The notes: generated by a model not told the origin, from the sequence alone. Positions 35,942-47,394 are shown, counted from the first letter of the stretch. The stretch: 64,000 nucleotides of DNA from Apostichopus japonicus (GCF_037975245.1 NC_092574.1:22383713-22447712); one strand, 5' to 3'. Made by a program: numbers and translations.

Positions 35942-38248
35942 ATGCGGATACCTATTCGCGATATATCCATATCTAGAGAGGGATTAATAATACCACCTGT
36001 ACCCATAGGTCATTTTCCTTTATTATTGATTGATAAATTACCACATGAAAAAGGTTCTAACCCTGTTATTAACACAATCAGAAAATCGAGCATGCGCGAT
36101 CATGGAAGAATGTATATTATTAAACAAATATTTTGTATTAAAGAAAGCATCAAAGAAAACAATTGGGACGATGTCCTCGATAAACATGACGTCAATGTTG
36201 CTTATGATATATTTTACAATATTGTAGATTCAACTTATAATGATTGCTTTCCATACCGTAAAATAACTAAAAGAGGTAAAAAGAAACATCCTTGGATCAC
36301 AAAGGGTATACTAACCTCTATTCAAAGGAAAAATAAATTGTTCAAACGTTACATTAAGAATTCGACAGAAAGTTATAAGACTTCTTATAATACCTATCGT
36401 AATAAGCTTAATCATGTTATTAGATTCTCTAAGAGATTATATTTTAATAACAAGTTTTATGATGCTAGAAATAATTCGAAGAATACCTGGAATATCATTA
36501 ATGAAATTCTTCATAATGACCGCAAAAAATCAACATATCCTGCTTCTTTCAAAAATGGCGATCAAGAGATTACCAATGACATCGATATTGCAAACGACTT
36601 CAATAACTTCTTTATCAATCTTGGTCCTTCATTGGCAGACAAGATTACGAGCAAAGGGACGCATAACGAGTTTATGCATAAAACTAGTCACAACAATTCG
36701 ATTTTTACATTTCCTGTATGTGAGGAGGAACTCCTTAACGTTGCGACTGCTTGTCTAAAACCTAATAAAGCAGCAGGATATGATGATTTTAAGCCAGGTA
36801 TCATTAAACACATTATTCCTTTAATTACTAAGCCTTTGACTCATATTTGTAACTTATCTTTTAATACTGGAACATTTCCAGATTCGTTGAAAATTGCAAA
36901 GGTTATTCCGATTTTTAAAAAGGGCGAAGCAGATTTATACGAAAATTATAGACCCATTTCATTGCTTTCATGTTTCTCGAAAATCATTGAAAGACTTATG
37001 TTTAATCGAATTTTTAATTTTCTTAACAAATATGACATTCTATGCAACCAACAATATGGCTTTCGACCACATCATTCTACTGAACTTGCACTGGCAGATG
37101 CCGTTGACAAATTGTACAGCAGTCTTGATAATAATAGATCTTGCTTGGGTGTGTTCCTAGATCTTTCCAAAGCATTCGACACTATTGATCATACCATTCT
37201 ACTTAGTAAATTACAACATTATGGCATCAGAGGAACAACGCTGAACTGGATCGATAGTTATATATCTAATCGGCATCAATATATCTCTTACAAAAACACT
37301 CATTCTGATCTTGCAGAAATTCAATGTGGTGTTCCACAAGGCTCAATTCTAGGCCCTTTACTGTTTATTATATATGTCAATGACATCTGCCACGTATCAG
37401 AAATCGCAAACATTACGTTATTTGCCGACGACACAAATATTTTTTTCGAATCAAATGAAAATGAAAATTTATTTCATATTAAAGTGTCTTCTGAATTGAA
37501 TAAATTTAACGACTGGTTTGCCTCTAATAAGCTATCGCTTAACATTGGCAAAACGAATTATATCGTTTTTAATACATCCCGAAATTTTAGCTGGGATAAA
37601 GATATTTTTATGGGAGGTAAAATTCTCAAAGAGGTATTTTCTAATAAATTCTTAGGTGTACATATTGATCATAAACTTTCATGGGGTGATCATATTTCCA
37701 TAGTATGCAAGAATGTTGCAAAGAATATAGGAATATTATCGAAATTGAAACACTACCTGCCACAACACATATTAAAGACACTTTATCAAACTTTAGTGGT
37801 CCCACATTTTTCTTATTGCTCGATAATTTGGTCTGGTACACGTGATACTAATCTTAAGCCACTTATTATATTACAAAAGAAAGCTGTCCGCCACATATCA
37901 CATGCTGCACCACGTGATCACACCAACCTTCTATTCAAGGATCTGAATGTATTGAAAATTAATGACATAATACGTGTAAATCTTGCCACCTTCACTTATA
38001 AGGCTTGGAATGGACTCCTACCTAATGCATTTCATAATTATTTAATCAGTAATTCGGATATACATCACCACAACACAAGACATGCAAATCATGCGCATTA
38101 TCACAACACGAATACCTCAACAGGAATGTTAAGCCTCAGAAATCGAGCAATAAAAACCTGGAATTCTATTACTGACATTATTAAAAATAAATTATCGTGT
38201 AGGACATTTAGAAAATGTTATATTAAAGAAATAATTGCATCATATTAA
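35942..38248 (+). CDS. LINE reverse transcriptase ORF, 5'-truncated element, open for 768 codons
   Basis: The first about 60 residues resemble only the end of an AP endonuclease (PIGHFPLLLIDK at the place of the usual S-D-H motif). They are followed by a linker with KKHPWITKGI, and then a full reverse transcriptase: ENYRPISLL, QYGFR, FLDLSKAFDTIDH (Asp407 and Asp413 region), GVPQGSILGPLLF (464-476), and the catalytic FADD at 494-497. The thumb and C-terminal region (PHFSYCSIIWSG, then KKAVRHIS) are typical of CR1/L2/Jockey-group non-LTR elements. No stop or frameshift interrupts 2.3 kb. The upstream endonuclease and ORF1 are missing, so this copy cannot be autonomous; the ATG is probably not the native start. 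The long intact frame implies a recent insertion. Clade within CR1/L2/Jockey is uncertain. Confidence 0.88.
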   Translation: MRIPIRDISISREGLIIPPVPIGHFPLLLIDKLPHEKGSNPVINTIRKSSMRDHGRMYIIKQIFCIKESIKENNWDDVLDKHDVNVAYDIFYNIVDSTYNDCFPYRKITKRGKKKHPWITKGILTSIQRKNKLFKRYIKNSTESYKTSYNTYRNKLNHVIRFSKRLYFNNKFYDARNNSKNTWNIINEILHNDRKKSTYPASFKNGDQEITNDIDIANDFNNFFINLGPSLADKITSKGTHNEFMHKTSHNNSIFTFPVCEEELLNVATACLKPNKAAGYDDFKPGIIKHIIPLITKPLTHICNLSFNTGTFPDSLKIAKVIPIFKKGEADLYENYRPISLLSCFSKIIERLMFNRIFNFLNKYDILCNQQYGFRPHHSTELALADAVDKLYSSLDNNRSCLGVFLDLSKAFDTIDHTILLSKLQHYGIRGTTLNWIDSYISNRHQYISYKNTHSDLAEIQCGVPQGSILGPLLFIIYVNDICHVSEIANITLFADDTNIFFESNENENLFHIKVSSELNKFNDWFASNKLSLNIGKTNYIVFNTSRNFSWDKDIFMGGKILKEVFSNKFLGVHIDHKLSWGDHISIVCKNVAKNIGILSKLKHYLPQHILKTLYQTLVVPHFSYCSIIWSGTRDTNLKPLIILQKKAVRHISHAAPRDHTNLLFKDLNVLKINDIIRVNLATFTYKAWNGLLPNAFHNYLISNSDIHHHNTRHANHAHYHNTNTSTGMLSLRNRAIKTWNSITDIIKNKLSCRTFRKCYIKEIIASY

Positions 38249-38428
38249 TTAAAATATCATATAATTGATTTATTGTTGAAACGTTTAATTTGATCTTTAA
38301 TTTTTTTCTTCTCTTTTCTTTCTTCAGGGAGTCTTCTACATTGTTAAGCTATTGTATGCTTTATAGAAGACTTCCTTTCACCTTGTATATTTGCACGTGA
38401 AAAAACAAAATAAATCAAATCAAATTAA
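38249..38428 (+). mobile_element. LINE 3' UTR with hairpin and AAATC-type tail
   Basis: AGTCTTCTA (about 38329) and TAGAAGACT (about 38365) form a 9-bp stem in the 3' UTR. The element ends in AAATAAATCAAATCAAATT, a short-repeat tail of the kind CR1/L2-like elements carry. A short direct repeat AACAAAT is found just before the ORF (35936-35942) and after the tail (about 38425); it may be a target duplication but is short. Confidence 0.65.
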
Positions 38429-39239
38429 CAAATCAATAATCATTTTACAAAAAATAAAATTCGTTATAATGCAATAACAATGTGTATATAATTGCAAGTT
38501 AAACATTCTTCGGGTCTGGTAATTATTAATAAGACATTATTTGTGACAAATTAATAATTTATCATTATGAAGTAATAATTCATATTTACCAAGTAATATT
38601 TCATTTTAATGAACAAGTATTTCATTACAGCAAAATAATAATTCGTACTAACAAATCAATATTTTTTTGGGGAAAATTACAACTCGTAATCACGAATTAA
38701 TAATTATAAATTATTTGGGTGGCATTAATGGGCCTAATTGTATGTCGGCTCAACATGCACAAACTCTCAAAGATTGAGTGAGAACCGATACTGAATGAAA
38801 TGGGTCAAAACAACCTATAGTATGATGGTGATCTCTATTAGGGATTGACCACAGGCTGACGAATAGCGGCTCCGTACTATACACTCATCATACTAACGTT
38901 AATTATACTTTACTCAACTCTTCAAGCCACGCAAACACTCCTAACGCCTGTAACGTTAGGCAATTAGCCTACTTATACTACAATTATTTGTCTTGTATTG
39001 CGAAAGATTCATCTCTTTCCTCCAGAGGCCTAAAGAAGCACACCTCCTTTTAAAAGTTGATTCACTGCTATGAAGCAAATCTGCCATTCTTTTGTTGCTG
39101 AAACCGATTTCATAAATTCCTCGAGTTGTATATCATCGTGTTCACCTATTTTAATTTGTACGAGTGTCGAGTGCGAGCGGTCGACGCAACTCGACTCTGT
39201 GATTGAAAAGTTCACGCCCGCCCACGATATAATATACAA
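38429..39239. other. No gene seen; AT-rich with repeated TAATAATT words
   Basis: The first 280 bp holds many AATAATT/ATTATTA words without a fixed period. The remainder has overlapping open frames on both strands (39030-39239, 39070-39291) without recognisable content. Confidence 0.4.
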
Positions 39240-39249
39240 GTTTGGCTGT

Positions 39250-39815
39250 CACTCAAATGGACAATCTCTGGGACGACCATCTCTAGGGTGACCATCTCTG
39301 AGTGAACGATCTCTGAATGGACGATTTCTGAATCACGGCCATTTCTAAGTCGCAACTGGTTCTAAGTCAAGACCGTTTCTGAATGGACGGTTCCCGAAAG
39401 GTTGGCTGTGCTTGCGCAGCGATCTCTGAGTAGACGGTCTGTGTATCAACGACCATCTCTAAGTGGACGGCTGCTTGCATTTGAGCAGCGATCTCTGAGT
39501 GGACGGCCATCTCTGAGTGGACGGCCATCTCTGAGTGGACGGCCATCTCTGAGTGGACGGCCATCTCTGAATGGACGATTTCTGAATCACGACCATTTCT
39601 AAGTCGCAACTGTTTCTAAGTCAAGGTTGGCTGTATTTGCGCAGCGATCTCTGAGTAGACTGTCTGTGTATCAACGACCATCTCTATGTGGACGGCGCCT
39701 CACGTTAAACGGTGGTTTCCTAGTGGACGGCTGCTTGCATTTGAGCAGCGATCTCTGAGTGGACGGGTCTCTGGGTGGACGGCCATCTCTGAGTGGACGG
39801 CACCTCACTTGACCT
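39250..39815. repeat. 18-bp minisatellite with larger repeat blocks
   Basis: Four exact or near-exact units of GGCCATCTCTGAGTGGAC lie at about 39500-39570. Wider variants (GATCTCTGAGT, CGACCATCTCTAAGTGGAC) and a duplicated block with TTGCGCAGCGATCTCTGAGT near 39410 and 39635 fill the region. As 18 is a multiple of three, a repeat peptide frame appears on the minus strand; it lacks any flanking coding sequence. Confidence 0.8.
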
Positions 39816-39834
39816 TTTCCGCGTTCCATACTAC

Positions 39835-40410
39835 CTCCACAGAGTAATATATAGGTATTTATATATTTATAAAAATATACTTGTTAAAGTATATATTGGC
39901 CTAGGTATTTATATAAATATAAAAGTATACGTTTATAAATATATGTTGTAAAGCAACGACAATTGATATCAGTAACTTTAAAATCTGAACGAATAGGATT
40001 TGCAGAACGCGTGATTAAAGTAATCAGTACAAAGGTTGTTACGCTATTCACATTGACTGAACCTTAGTTATAACGACTTCAAATTTGGTCATACCAAACT
40101 ATTGGGATCGGTGGTGCTGCAGGACAGGCCCAAGTTGAACATGTTGTTAGAACGGACAGTCGCATCAGTGACCGTGTGAAACAGAAACAATCAATGCCGA
40201 GAAAAACGCACGATGCGACGAGCACGCGGGCAAAAAATGCAAAAGAGCACACCGTGAATAAAATGATGAGCACGCAAGCACAAAATAAGTGACTTAAAGA
40301 GCAAAAGAGCACACCGTGAGCAAAATAGAGTAGTTTAGAGCAAATGAGCTGACTCAAATTAGATTTAACAATAAATCAGAAACACCATACACCTGGTTGA
40401 CCCCTATAAA
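39835..40410. other. No gene seen; short local repeats
   Basis: A TATATAAATATAAAA-like patch at 39845-39945 and a doubled GCAAAAGAGCACACCGTGA (about 40240 and 40302). The minus frame at 40079-40357 shows no recognisable protein. Confidence 0.45.
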
Positions 40411-40414
40411 CTTT

Positions 40415-41150
40415 GGACATGTAATGTGAATGTATTCCTGTATAGCGCAATACGCATGATGCATATGTGCGCTTTACAGACGATCTATCATAAACGTTAC
40501 AATATAACAGTATAAATTATTAAAGTTAAGATCATAAAACTGATAATAAGTACCGGTAAAGCATAAAAGTTAAAAATCTATATGTCTACTACTTAAATCA
40601 CAAAAAGAAAATTATCCAGTAAAAGCAAAATGTTTGTTAAAAACCAACATATCCTAAAATCACAAAATCTTAAAAACCGTCATAGTGCTTGTGAAAGATA
40701 TGCGTTTTTAGGCGTGACTTTAAGGAGGTGAAGTCTGTGGTTATGCAAATTTCGGAAGGAAGCCCGTTCTATAGATCAGGTGCGGCGACAGAAAAAGCTG
40801 TGGGCCATAGTGCTTCTTGCTATTCGTGCTTCGTGGAACGAGATTCAAAAGGCTTAGGGCAAGGGTGCGTTTGGGTACTCGAGGTGTGATCAACTCAGAC
40901 AGGTAAGAAGGTGCCATTCCGTGCAAGCATTTAAGTGCAGTTATTAAAATCTTGAATTTTATGAGTTGGGGAATAGGCAACCAATGTAGATCGTATAGGA
41001 TAGGAGTAATGACGTCGAGAAAGAGTGCTCATGCGTGCGGCAGACTTCTGGATAGTCTGAAGAAGAAGAAGTGCAATTTTAGAAAGACCATGCATGCAGA
41101 AGAGCATTACAATAGTCAAGGCATGAGGTAATAAAAGCATGCATGCACTA
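40415..41150 (-). pseudogene. CR1/L2-like LINE relic, C-terminal part and 3' UTR
   Basis: Read on the minus strand, frames at 41140-40931 and 40980-40741 give the end of a reverse transcriptase: CNALLHGL-type (here CMHGLSKIALLLLQTIQ), KSAAR, then IKFKILITALKCLHGMAPSY and LSELI. A frameshift separates the two frames, and another precedes the LKSRLKTHIF segment. The 3' end near 40415-40480 has the GCGCTATA segment often seen at the end of such elements. Old and inactive. Confidence 0.75.
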
Positions 41151-41185
41151 AGCGTTCTGTGAGGGTGCGGTTTAAAAGACGACGA

Positions 41186-41876
41186 ATTCTATGGAACGCG
41201 AAAAGGACCACAACATATGATGATGTTAATGATGATCTAATTTTATGCGATCATGTACTGAAAACTTACGATCATGTACTAGAAATACACGAACATGTAC
41301 TAAAAGTATACGATCAGTACCAAACATATACGATCACGTACTAAAAGTATACGATCATGTTCTAAACATATACGATCATGTACTACAAACGTACGATGTA
41401 CATCAAAACAAATACGATCATGTACTAATAATGTTATGTTCAAAAATTGGCGTCTGCATACGCGTATGTATATTCATATGTGGCGTATGCATACAAGTAT
41501 GAATATTTAGTGTAAACTCATTAAGAACCATTAGGGGCTGGACTTCGGTGTCAACTTTGATATTCCTAGGGACACTTATAAATTGATATTCATACGCGTA
41601 TTCAAACTACAATAATGGATATACATACGCCACTTTTTTGTAACTTGCGCTTTTTCATCATCATCACAAGTTTTCAGTACATGATCGTATACGTTTTGAT
41701 GTACGTCTTACGTTTTTAGTACATTATCGCATGTTTTGATGTACATCTTAGTTTTTTAGTACATCATCGTATATGTTTAGTACATCGTCGTAAGTTCTTT
41801 AGTACATGAACGTATACACTAAGATCATCATTAACATCATCATATGTTGTGGTCCTTTTCACTTTCCAATCTTCCA
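41186..41876. mobile_element. Palindromic foldback element inserted in the LINE relic
   Basis: The left arm has AAAAGGACCACAACATATGA then TGATGTTAATGATGATCT (41196-41237). The right arm is the exact complement (AGATCATCATTAACATCATC then ATATGTTGTGGTCCTTTT, about 41821-41862). Inside, the unit CGATCATGTACTAAAA recurs about seven times on the left and in complement on the right, and the centre holds inverted TATGCATACGCGTATG-like segments. No ORF. It splits the minus-strand LINE fragments at 41150 and 42010, so it is younger than the LINE. Confidence 0.75.
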
Positions 41877-42009
41877 TAGACCAATTGAAGCAGATTTGCA
41901 TATTTGTTTAATATTTACTTCTTTTATTTATTTGTTTGCCACAAATATTCTCGTCCATGAGGCCAGATTGATCGAAATATACTCCTAAGTTCCAAACTAA
42001 TGGTACTGA

Positions 42010-42365
42010 TAAAACTTCGGAATACCCTACACGAAGCGATTCCAGTTTATCAGCGTCTTTGAAGTAAAATGAACAACTTCAGTCTTACTGCCATGTTGCA
42101 CCAGTAAATTGTCTCTCATCCAGGCTCTTATCTCAATAATATACTCTTCGATTCTAGGTTGAGCATCACTCTTGTGTTTGATATATAGCTGGGTGTCGTC
42201 TGCGAATAACATAGGTTCCAATCCTCGACGAATGATGATCTCCTCGAGTGGGACCGTGTAGAGGATGAAGAGTATTGGTCCGAGCGTCGTTCCTTACGGG
42301 ATCCCGCAAATGGGCGTGGTCTGGTCTGATTCGTTGGACGCAATTGACACGTACTGCTTTCTGTC
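42010..42365 (-). pseudogene. LINE relic, reverse transcriptase catalytic region
   Basis: On the minus strand, frames at 42343-42128 and 42221-42027 together cover the region from the GTTLGPI-like motif to MLFADDTQLYIKH and the KTEVVHF segment. FADD is the reverse transcriptase active-site motif. The change of frame near 42180-42220 marks a frameshift. It probably belonged to the same element as 40415-41150. Confidence 0.75.
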
Positions 42366-42977
42366 CTTTAGGTATACGACCTAAATTTTAACAATCGTGA
42401 AATTACCATTGTAACGGCCCTCGAAATGATTCAATTTTGATATCAGACTTTCCAGTTTTCTCTACATTAGCAGTAAGTGCCACAACTTTAAGATCCATTA
42501 TTGGGCAGCTAAGAGATAGATGTACACGACAACACAATTACAACTCGCCGAAACGATCCGCAAATTGACTAAAGTCATTTCTTTCTAGCGTAAAATTTCC
42601 AATATTCCGTACAATATACGACGAAAACAATGGAGACTAATTAGGCATAACTTATCGGATAAAAATCCGCAGACTTTCGGTTATTCACGAAGGAAAGGGT
42701 CACTAATTCTTCTTCTACTGCACATAAGTCTCGGCTATGATACTACAAAGAATAACTACTGCGCATGTGGTAAGTATCAGGGAAAGCCCCATGAAGTAAT
42801 CGGCTGGATACGATGAAATAATAGAGGGCGTTGGAAACAAGTCGCCTGCAGAGCCGTATACGGCTCTGGTCGCCTGAGTCGGAAACCTCCTATGGTTCAA
42901 AGGAAATCTGATCACTCTCTGGGGAGGCCTTAAATTCGTGTTTAATCATAGGGTTTATGTATATATATATATATATT
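42366..42977. other. No gene seen
   Basis: AT-rich DNA ending in a short TA run (42957-42976) that hosts the next element. Confidence 0.45.
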
Positions 42978-45174
42978 CAGGTGCGTATCCAGGGGGGGGG
43001 CGTTGGGGGCGCGCGCCCCCCGGGTAAGAAAAAGAGGAGAGAAAAAAAAGAGAAGAAAAAAGGAAAAAAGAGGGGAAAAAAGAGGAAGAGGAGAGGAAGG
43101 AAGGGAAAAGAAAAAGAAGAAAGAGAGGAGGGAGTAAAAGAAAAACGCGAAGACACCGGGGAGAGAAAGAGGAACAGTGACATCATTACAGCGCTGAAGG
43201 GTAGCCAGTGACGGATCAATGATTTCGTAAAAGTGTGACTCACCCTACCCCTTACACCGACAACTCCATTTTTTGACGTTTCCATTTTCCTCTCTCACTA
43301 ATGATCTATATATGTACTATATATGGTCTATCATAACGCGTGTGTAGAATTGTGCTATGAAACCAACTGTGGCTGGTCTCGAACTCGACCGTGTCGTCGG
43401 GGAACATGACGCATTTTGGGATGGGGGCGACCGCCCGCCCCCCCCCCATTCAGCATTTTTTTTAAATGATATCGCTAAGTAATTTCAAAATAGAAAGTGC
43501 TTAGAGGCAACTTACAAGGCCTGGGAAGTGTCATTTCCAGCGATCTGGGAGACATTTTCGGCCAAAATTTGCTTGTACGCTTCGCGCTAACAAATGGTCC
43601 TGGGTAGTGCCATTTCCAGCGATCTGGGAGGCATTTTCGGCCAAAATTATCTTGTACGCTTCGCGCCAACCTATGGTGGCGCTACGCTTAGATAATTTGC
43701 CTACAGGCTTCGCCCCTCCCTTGGCAAATTCCTCGCTACGCGCCTGTTCGAATTTGTAACGCAAACAGCAGATATCACATCATATCAGTGAGCATGAAAA
43801 TGGCGTTCCAGGATGAAAAGCCTCAAAACTGTCCGACTTGCCTGAAAAAATAACCAAAAATCTTCGCGCGCTAAGCGCGCGTTCAACGTGTTCATGTCAA
43901 TATCATATAAGCAAGCATCGGTTATTACATCGCATGCCATCATGTACCGTACGGTCCGTTCAAATTGCGCAGTATTTCGCGGGATGCTAATGTAAACAAC
44001 GACATGTCTCATGTAGATGGAGAAAAAGCATGGAGGTCCAATTATGTCAAAACTCTCTTTTACATTAGTAATGGCGAATTAGGGGCTGCACCCCCGCCGC
44101 GCAGTGGCGGAGCGTCCATACGGTCGGGGTGGATGCCCCCCCCCCCCTGACGGACTCAAATGGACTGCTGGCGCCTTTTCAGCTCTTAACCACTTTTTAC
44201 TTATTCTAGATTATTAACTTTTTTATTGCGCTCTCATCTACTTATTGACATTTGTCACATTTTCTTGGTGTAATTTGGCGATGACACCTTATTCTTCGTT
44301 TATCTGCAAATTAGCCAGGCCCGGAAAGGGTCATTTCCGGCGATCTAGGGAGTATCTTTATTCAAAAATTTTCTGTACGCTACGCGCCAACCAGTGGTGG
44401 CGCTCCGCTTAGATAGTGTCGAAAGCGCTCCTACAGACCATTCTCGCTACTCCTGACCAATACCCCCCTAGCTCCGCCACTGCCGCCGCGCCTCCTACGC
44501 CTATATGTGTAGTGTTCGGTTTCGGAAATATCTGTTATTTTTTCATTTCCTTCAACCAAGTTTTATAATAGCCGTTATAAGAGGTTTTAATGTTTGTACA
44601 CCAATAAATTAACTGTGTCTGAATTTTCGAAAATTTCTGACCAACATTCTGCATCACACTTCCCTCTACTCGTGCAATTTTGACCGGTCTGTTAGGGGTT
44701 GAAGGAAGTTTTTCTATATTGGTTGTCCATAGATGAAATTTTGTACAACATTATGGGTATGTTTTCAAGTGAGTTTATTCACGAGAAATGTGAATTTTCA
44801 AATTCTGAACAAATATGGGGCTTAAAACCTTGAAAAGTGGGGCTGACGGGTATTGTGGGCCGCGACGTAGAATCACCTACAAAAGCAAAGACCCACAGGA
44901 GATGCCATCAGGTCGAACATGATGTGTGCCGGGTTGACAAACTTCAAAAAGGTTATGGATGGAAAAAAAAACTATTAGGAAATACCTGGTTCTCAGGCAA
45001 AAAGTGTACATCTGGTTGGTTATTTCAAGCCCGAGAAGCGCCGTTTCCGGTGATCTGGGGGGGGGGGGCGTTTCAAAACAAGAAATTTTCTTGTACGCTG
45101 CGCGCCAACCGATGGTGGCGCTCCGCTTAGATAGTAATTCGCGCCCCCCGGGTTTGAAAATCCTGGATACGCGC

Positions 45175-45177
<3 letters not shown>
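42978..45177. mobile_element. 2.2 kb element bounded by CAGG terminal inverted repeats (hAT-like candidate)
   Basis: The left end is CAGGTGCGTATCCAGG and the right end is the complement of CAGGCGCGTATCCAGG, one mismatch in 16. The flanks are TATATATT and TATATATA, compatible with an 8-bp target duplication as in hAT elements, but the TA microsatellite makes this ambiguous. Inside are about four copies of a roughly 100-bp unit (TTTCC(A/G)GCGATCT(G/A)GG, then CTTGTACGCTTCGCGCCAAC, then ATGGTGGCGCT(C/A)CGCTTAG) at about 43510, 43598, 44325 and 45035, and a polypurine tract. No transposase frame was recognised, so it is non-autonomous or two related elements back to back. Confidence 0.55.
43024..43180. 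repeat. Polypurine tract
   Basis: About 155 bp almost purely A and G on the plus strand, from AAGAAAAAGAGGAGAG to GAGAAAGAGGAACAG. It gives a spurious Lys/Arg/Glu-rich frame (42957-43211). Confidence 0.85.
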
Positions 45178-45235
<58 letters not shown>

Positions 45236-45275
45236 GTATATATATATATATATATATAGATATATATTTAGATAT
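45178..45275. repeat. (TA)n microsatellite
   Basis: TA run broken by ATTATG near 45231 and by TAGA/TTTAGA near 45257-45272. It directly abuts the right end of the CAGG element. Confidence 0.95.
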
Positions 45276-45279
45276 ATAT

Positions 45280-45402
45280 GTTGAGACTAGTGGAACACTA
45301 GTAGTTGTAACTCGGAGTTTCACGCGTTTTAGCGATCGTCAGACAATCGCTAAAACGCGTGAAACTCCGAGTTACAACTACTAGTGTTCCACTAGTCTCA
45401 AC
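45280..45402. repeat. Perfect inverted repeat, 57-bp arms, 9-nt loop
   Basis: The left arm is 45280-45336 and the right arm 45346-45402, an exact reverse complement on base-by-base reading. The loop is CGTCAGACA. The arms include CTAGTGGAACACTAG and TTTCACGCGTTTTAGCGAT. Both sides are TA-rich microsatellites (45178-45275 and 45486-45607). Transcribed, it would fold into a very long hairpin. Its origin is unknown; it may be the fused ends of a foldback element. Confidence 0.92.
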
Positions 45403-45485
45403 TAGTATCAACATATATTCCGCTCTGTTCACTGGACATAGAGCACTCTGCGCCAAGATAGACGCCAACCAACCAACTCTATTTA

Positions 45486-45489
45486 GATA

Positions 45490-45522
<33 letters not shown>

Positions 45523-45607
45523 ATATATATATATATAAATAAATATATAAATATATATATAAATATATATATATTTATTTATTTATTTGTATTTATATAT
45601 ATATATA
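45486..45607. repeat. TA/TTTA-rich low-complexity run
   Basis: Alternating TA mixed with ATATTTAT and TTTATTTAT units, forming partially palindromic DNA. Confidence 0.85.
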
Positions 45608-47394
45608 AAATAAAAAGATAAAAATTACTAAAGGGCGGATTTTCAAATGATCTATTTTAAGCAACGGCTCATAAAAAAACCAGTTAGCTATTCATTGATT
45701 GGTTGAATTCAAACTAGTGGATTTGGGGAACTGTATGCGATTAAATTCAAATGAGGAAATTTTTGGAAGACGCTCTTTATCTGCAGAAGTCCTTAAGAAC
45801 TCGCCAACTAACGTTCTTAACAGGGAAAAACTTAGTTTATTTCTTAGTTTGCTGTTTTGTGATGAAAACATGTGAAAACTCGATGGACATGTCAAAAAAG
45901 TGAGAAACGGTGACAAAACGCAAAAAAAAAGCTGCATTTCAACGTGTATTATCTTTTATATATAGCACCCTCACTATGAACAACCACACCAAGCAGCTAA
46001 GACAAATCATACTTCGTTTGTTACAAATACTATTTCATGCCTATAGACCGAGAAATCAGCTCTGCTACTCATTATCGTAGTGCGAGTGCGAGCTACAATA
46101 TTGGCATCACTGGCCAAGTGAACAATACCTACATGACTAGATGTTGAAGCTTAAAGATTCATGGTGCAAAAATTGGGTAAATTGAGGCAATTTTAGACCA
46201 CGTTAGCCGTCCCAGGAGCAGTGAACGAAAAAAAATGTTTACTACTGAGTAAAGAGGTTTGTTTACAAGTGTCGAAAAATTCATACTCTCATAGAAAAAT
46301 ATCTGCACGGTCATGATACGAAAACTTGATGGTGCCATGAACCACTATGGCTATGTGAATGGCTAACTTGTCAGCTATCCAGTGATGGGTGGCGTTAAGC
46401 TATTGCGGAACTTCTGTCTAGAGTGAGAGACCACATTACTTTTACAATTTAGTGTGTTAGTCAATGGGCCTTTTAATGGGCGTATGTTACCCAAAGACAT
46501 TTCGTTTGTCGTAGTTGGGAGATACCGCTGTCTGGGAAGCCATTGAAGCATGGCACACTCTTGAGATATTGCATAATTAGTTAAATATTCCTTGTAGACG
46601 TGTTCTGAACCATGTTTATTTTATTTTCATATCACTACTGAATCAAACTCTTGTTTTTATGAAGTTAGGATGACGTGATCAGCACAAATTAATCATCATG
46701 CATGTGACAAACAAGTTGTTTATATTCGATAGTTTTCGTATTTCTATCACTGTTTATTAGGTGCGTGCACCTTTTCTCACCAGACGAAGTTTTAACCCTT
46801 TTTGTCTGATAAAAAGCTTTGTCAAACCTTTTCAATTTAACGTATTATCAGATCTTCGTTACACCTACCTAGTACAAACCAATGAAGCGCGACTACCCAG
46901 CGTCTGTTACTACATATGAATAGGTTTTTGTTTTATCAAAACAGCGTTGTTTGTTGTGATTGTCTTTCAAAAAAAAGCATAATCAATTCATAAAATACAA
47001 AAGGAAAATGGCATTGTACACCCATTCTGTTTTTTTGACTTCGCGCCAGCTACTGCGTAAAATGCTTCGCTACTTCCATTGAAATAACGATCAGCCAATC
47101 ATTTAAGCGAACATGTAAATCTGTTGTGCAGTTTCCAACTAATTTTCTAATAAAAATATCCAATGAATTCAGACGTTGATATAATTTCGGTTCATTGAAT
47201 TGTAGGGTACTTTGTATCTGGTGTAAGCAACAAAACTAGAAATGGTTAATCAAAATCCCACTTAACTTGATATAGGCTATAAATAACACTTAACTGTGTG
47301 TACCTTTGCAACTTGGGGCTTTTCCGTAGAGCTTTCACTATATCTAAGCCACAAAAAAGTTCTTATAGTACACATAGTCAGAGAACAGAAACTC
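45608..47394. other. No gene seen
   Basis: Unique-looking AT-rich DNA; no coding exon, repeat or RNA gene was recognised. The minus frame at 45692-45937 has no motif. Confidence 0.4.

Noticed and set aside
39490..39570. CRISPR-like array of evenly spaced repeats
   Set aside because: Units are contiguous 18-bp repeats without unique spacers, in a eukaryotic genome. The same holds for the 43-, 35- and 37-bp arrays.
39367..39609. Minus-strand repeat peptide (MAVHSE units)
   Set aside because: Translation of an 18-bp minisatellite; no start context, splice sites or flanking coding sequence.
42957..43211. Lys/Arg/Glu-rich frame resembling a basic nuclear protein
   Set aside because: It is a translation of a polypurine tract inside a mobile element.
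44877..45384. Open frames of 141-148 codons with Tyr-Ile runs on both strands
   Set aside because: Produced by the TA microsatellite and the perfect inverted repeat; opposite-strand frames mirror each other. The same applies to 48790-49239, 16781-16963 and 28117-28350.
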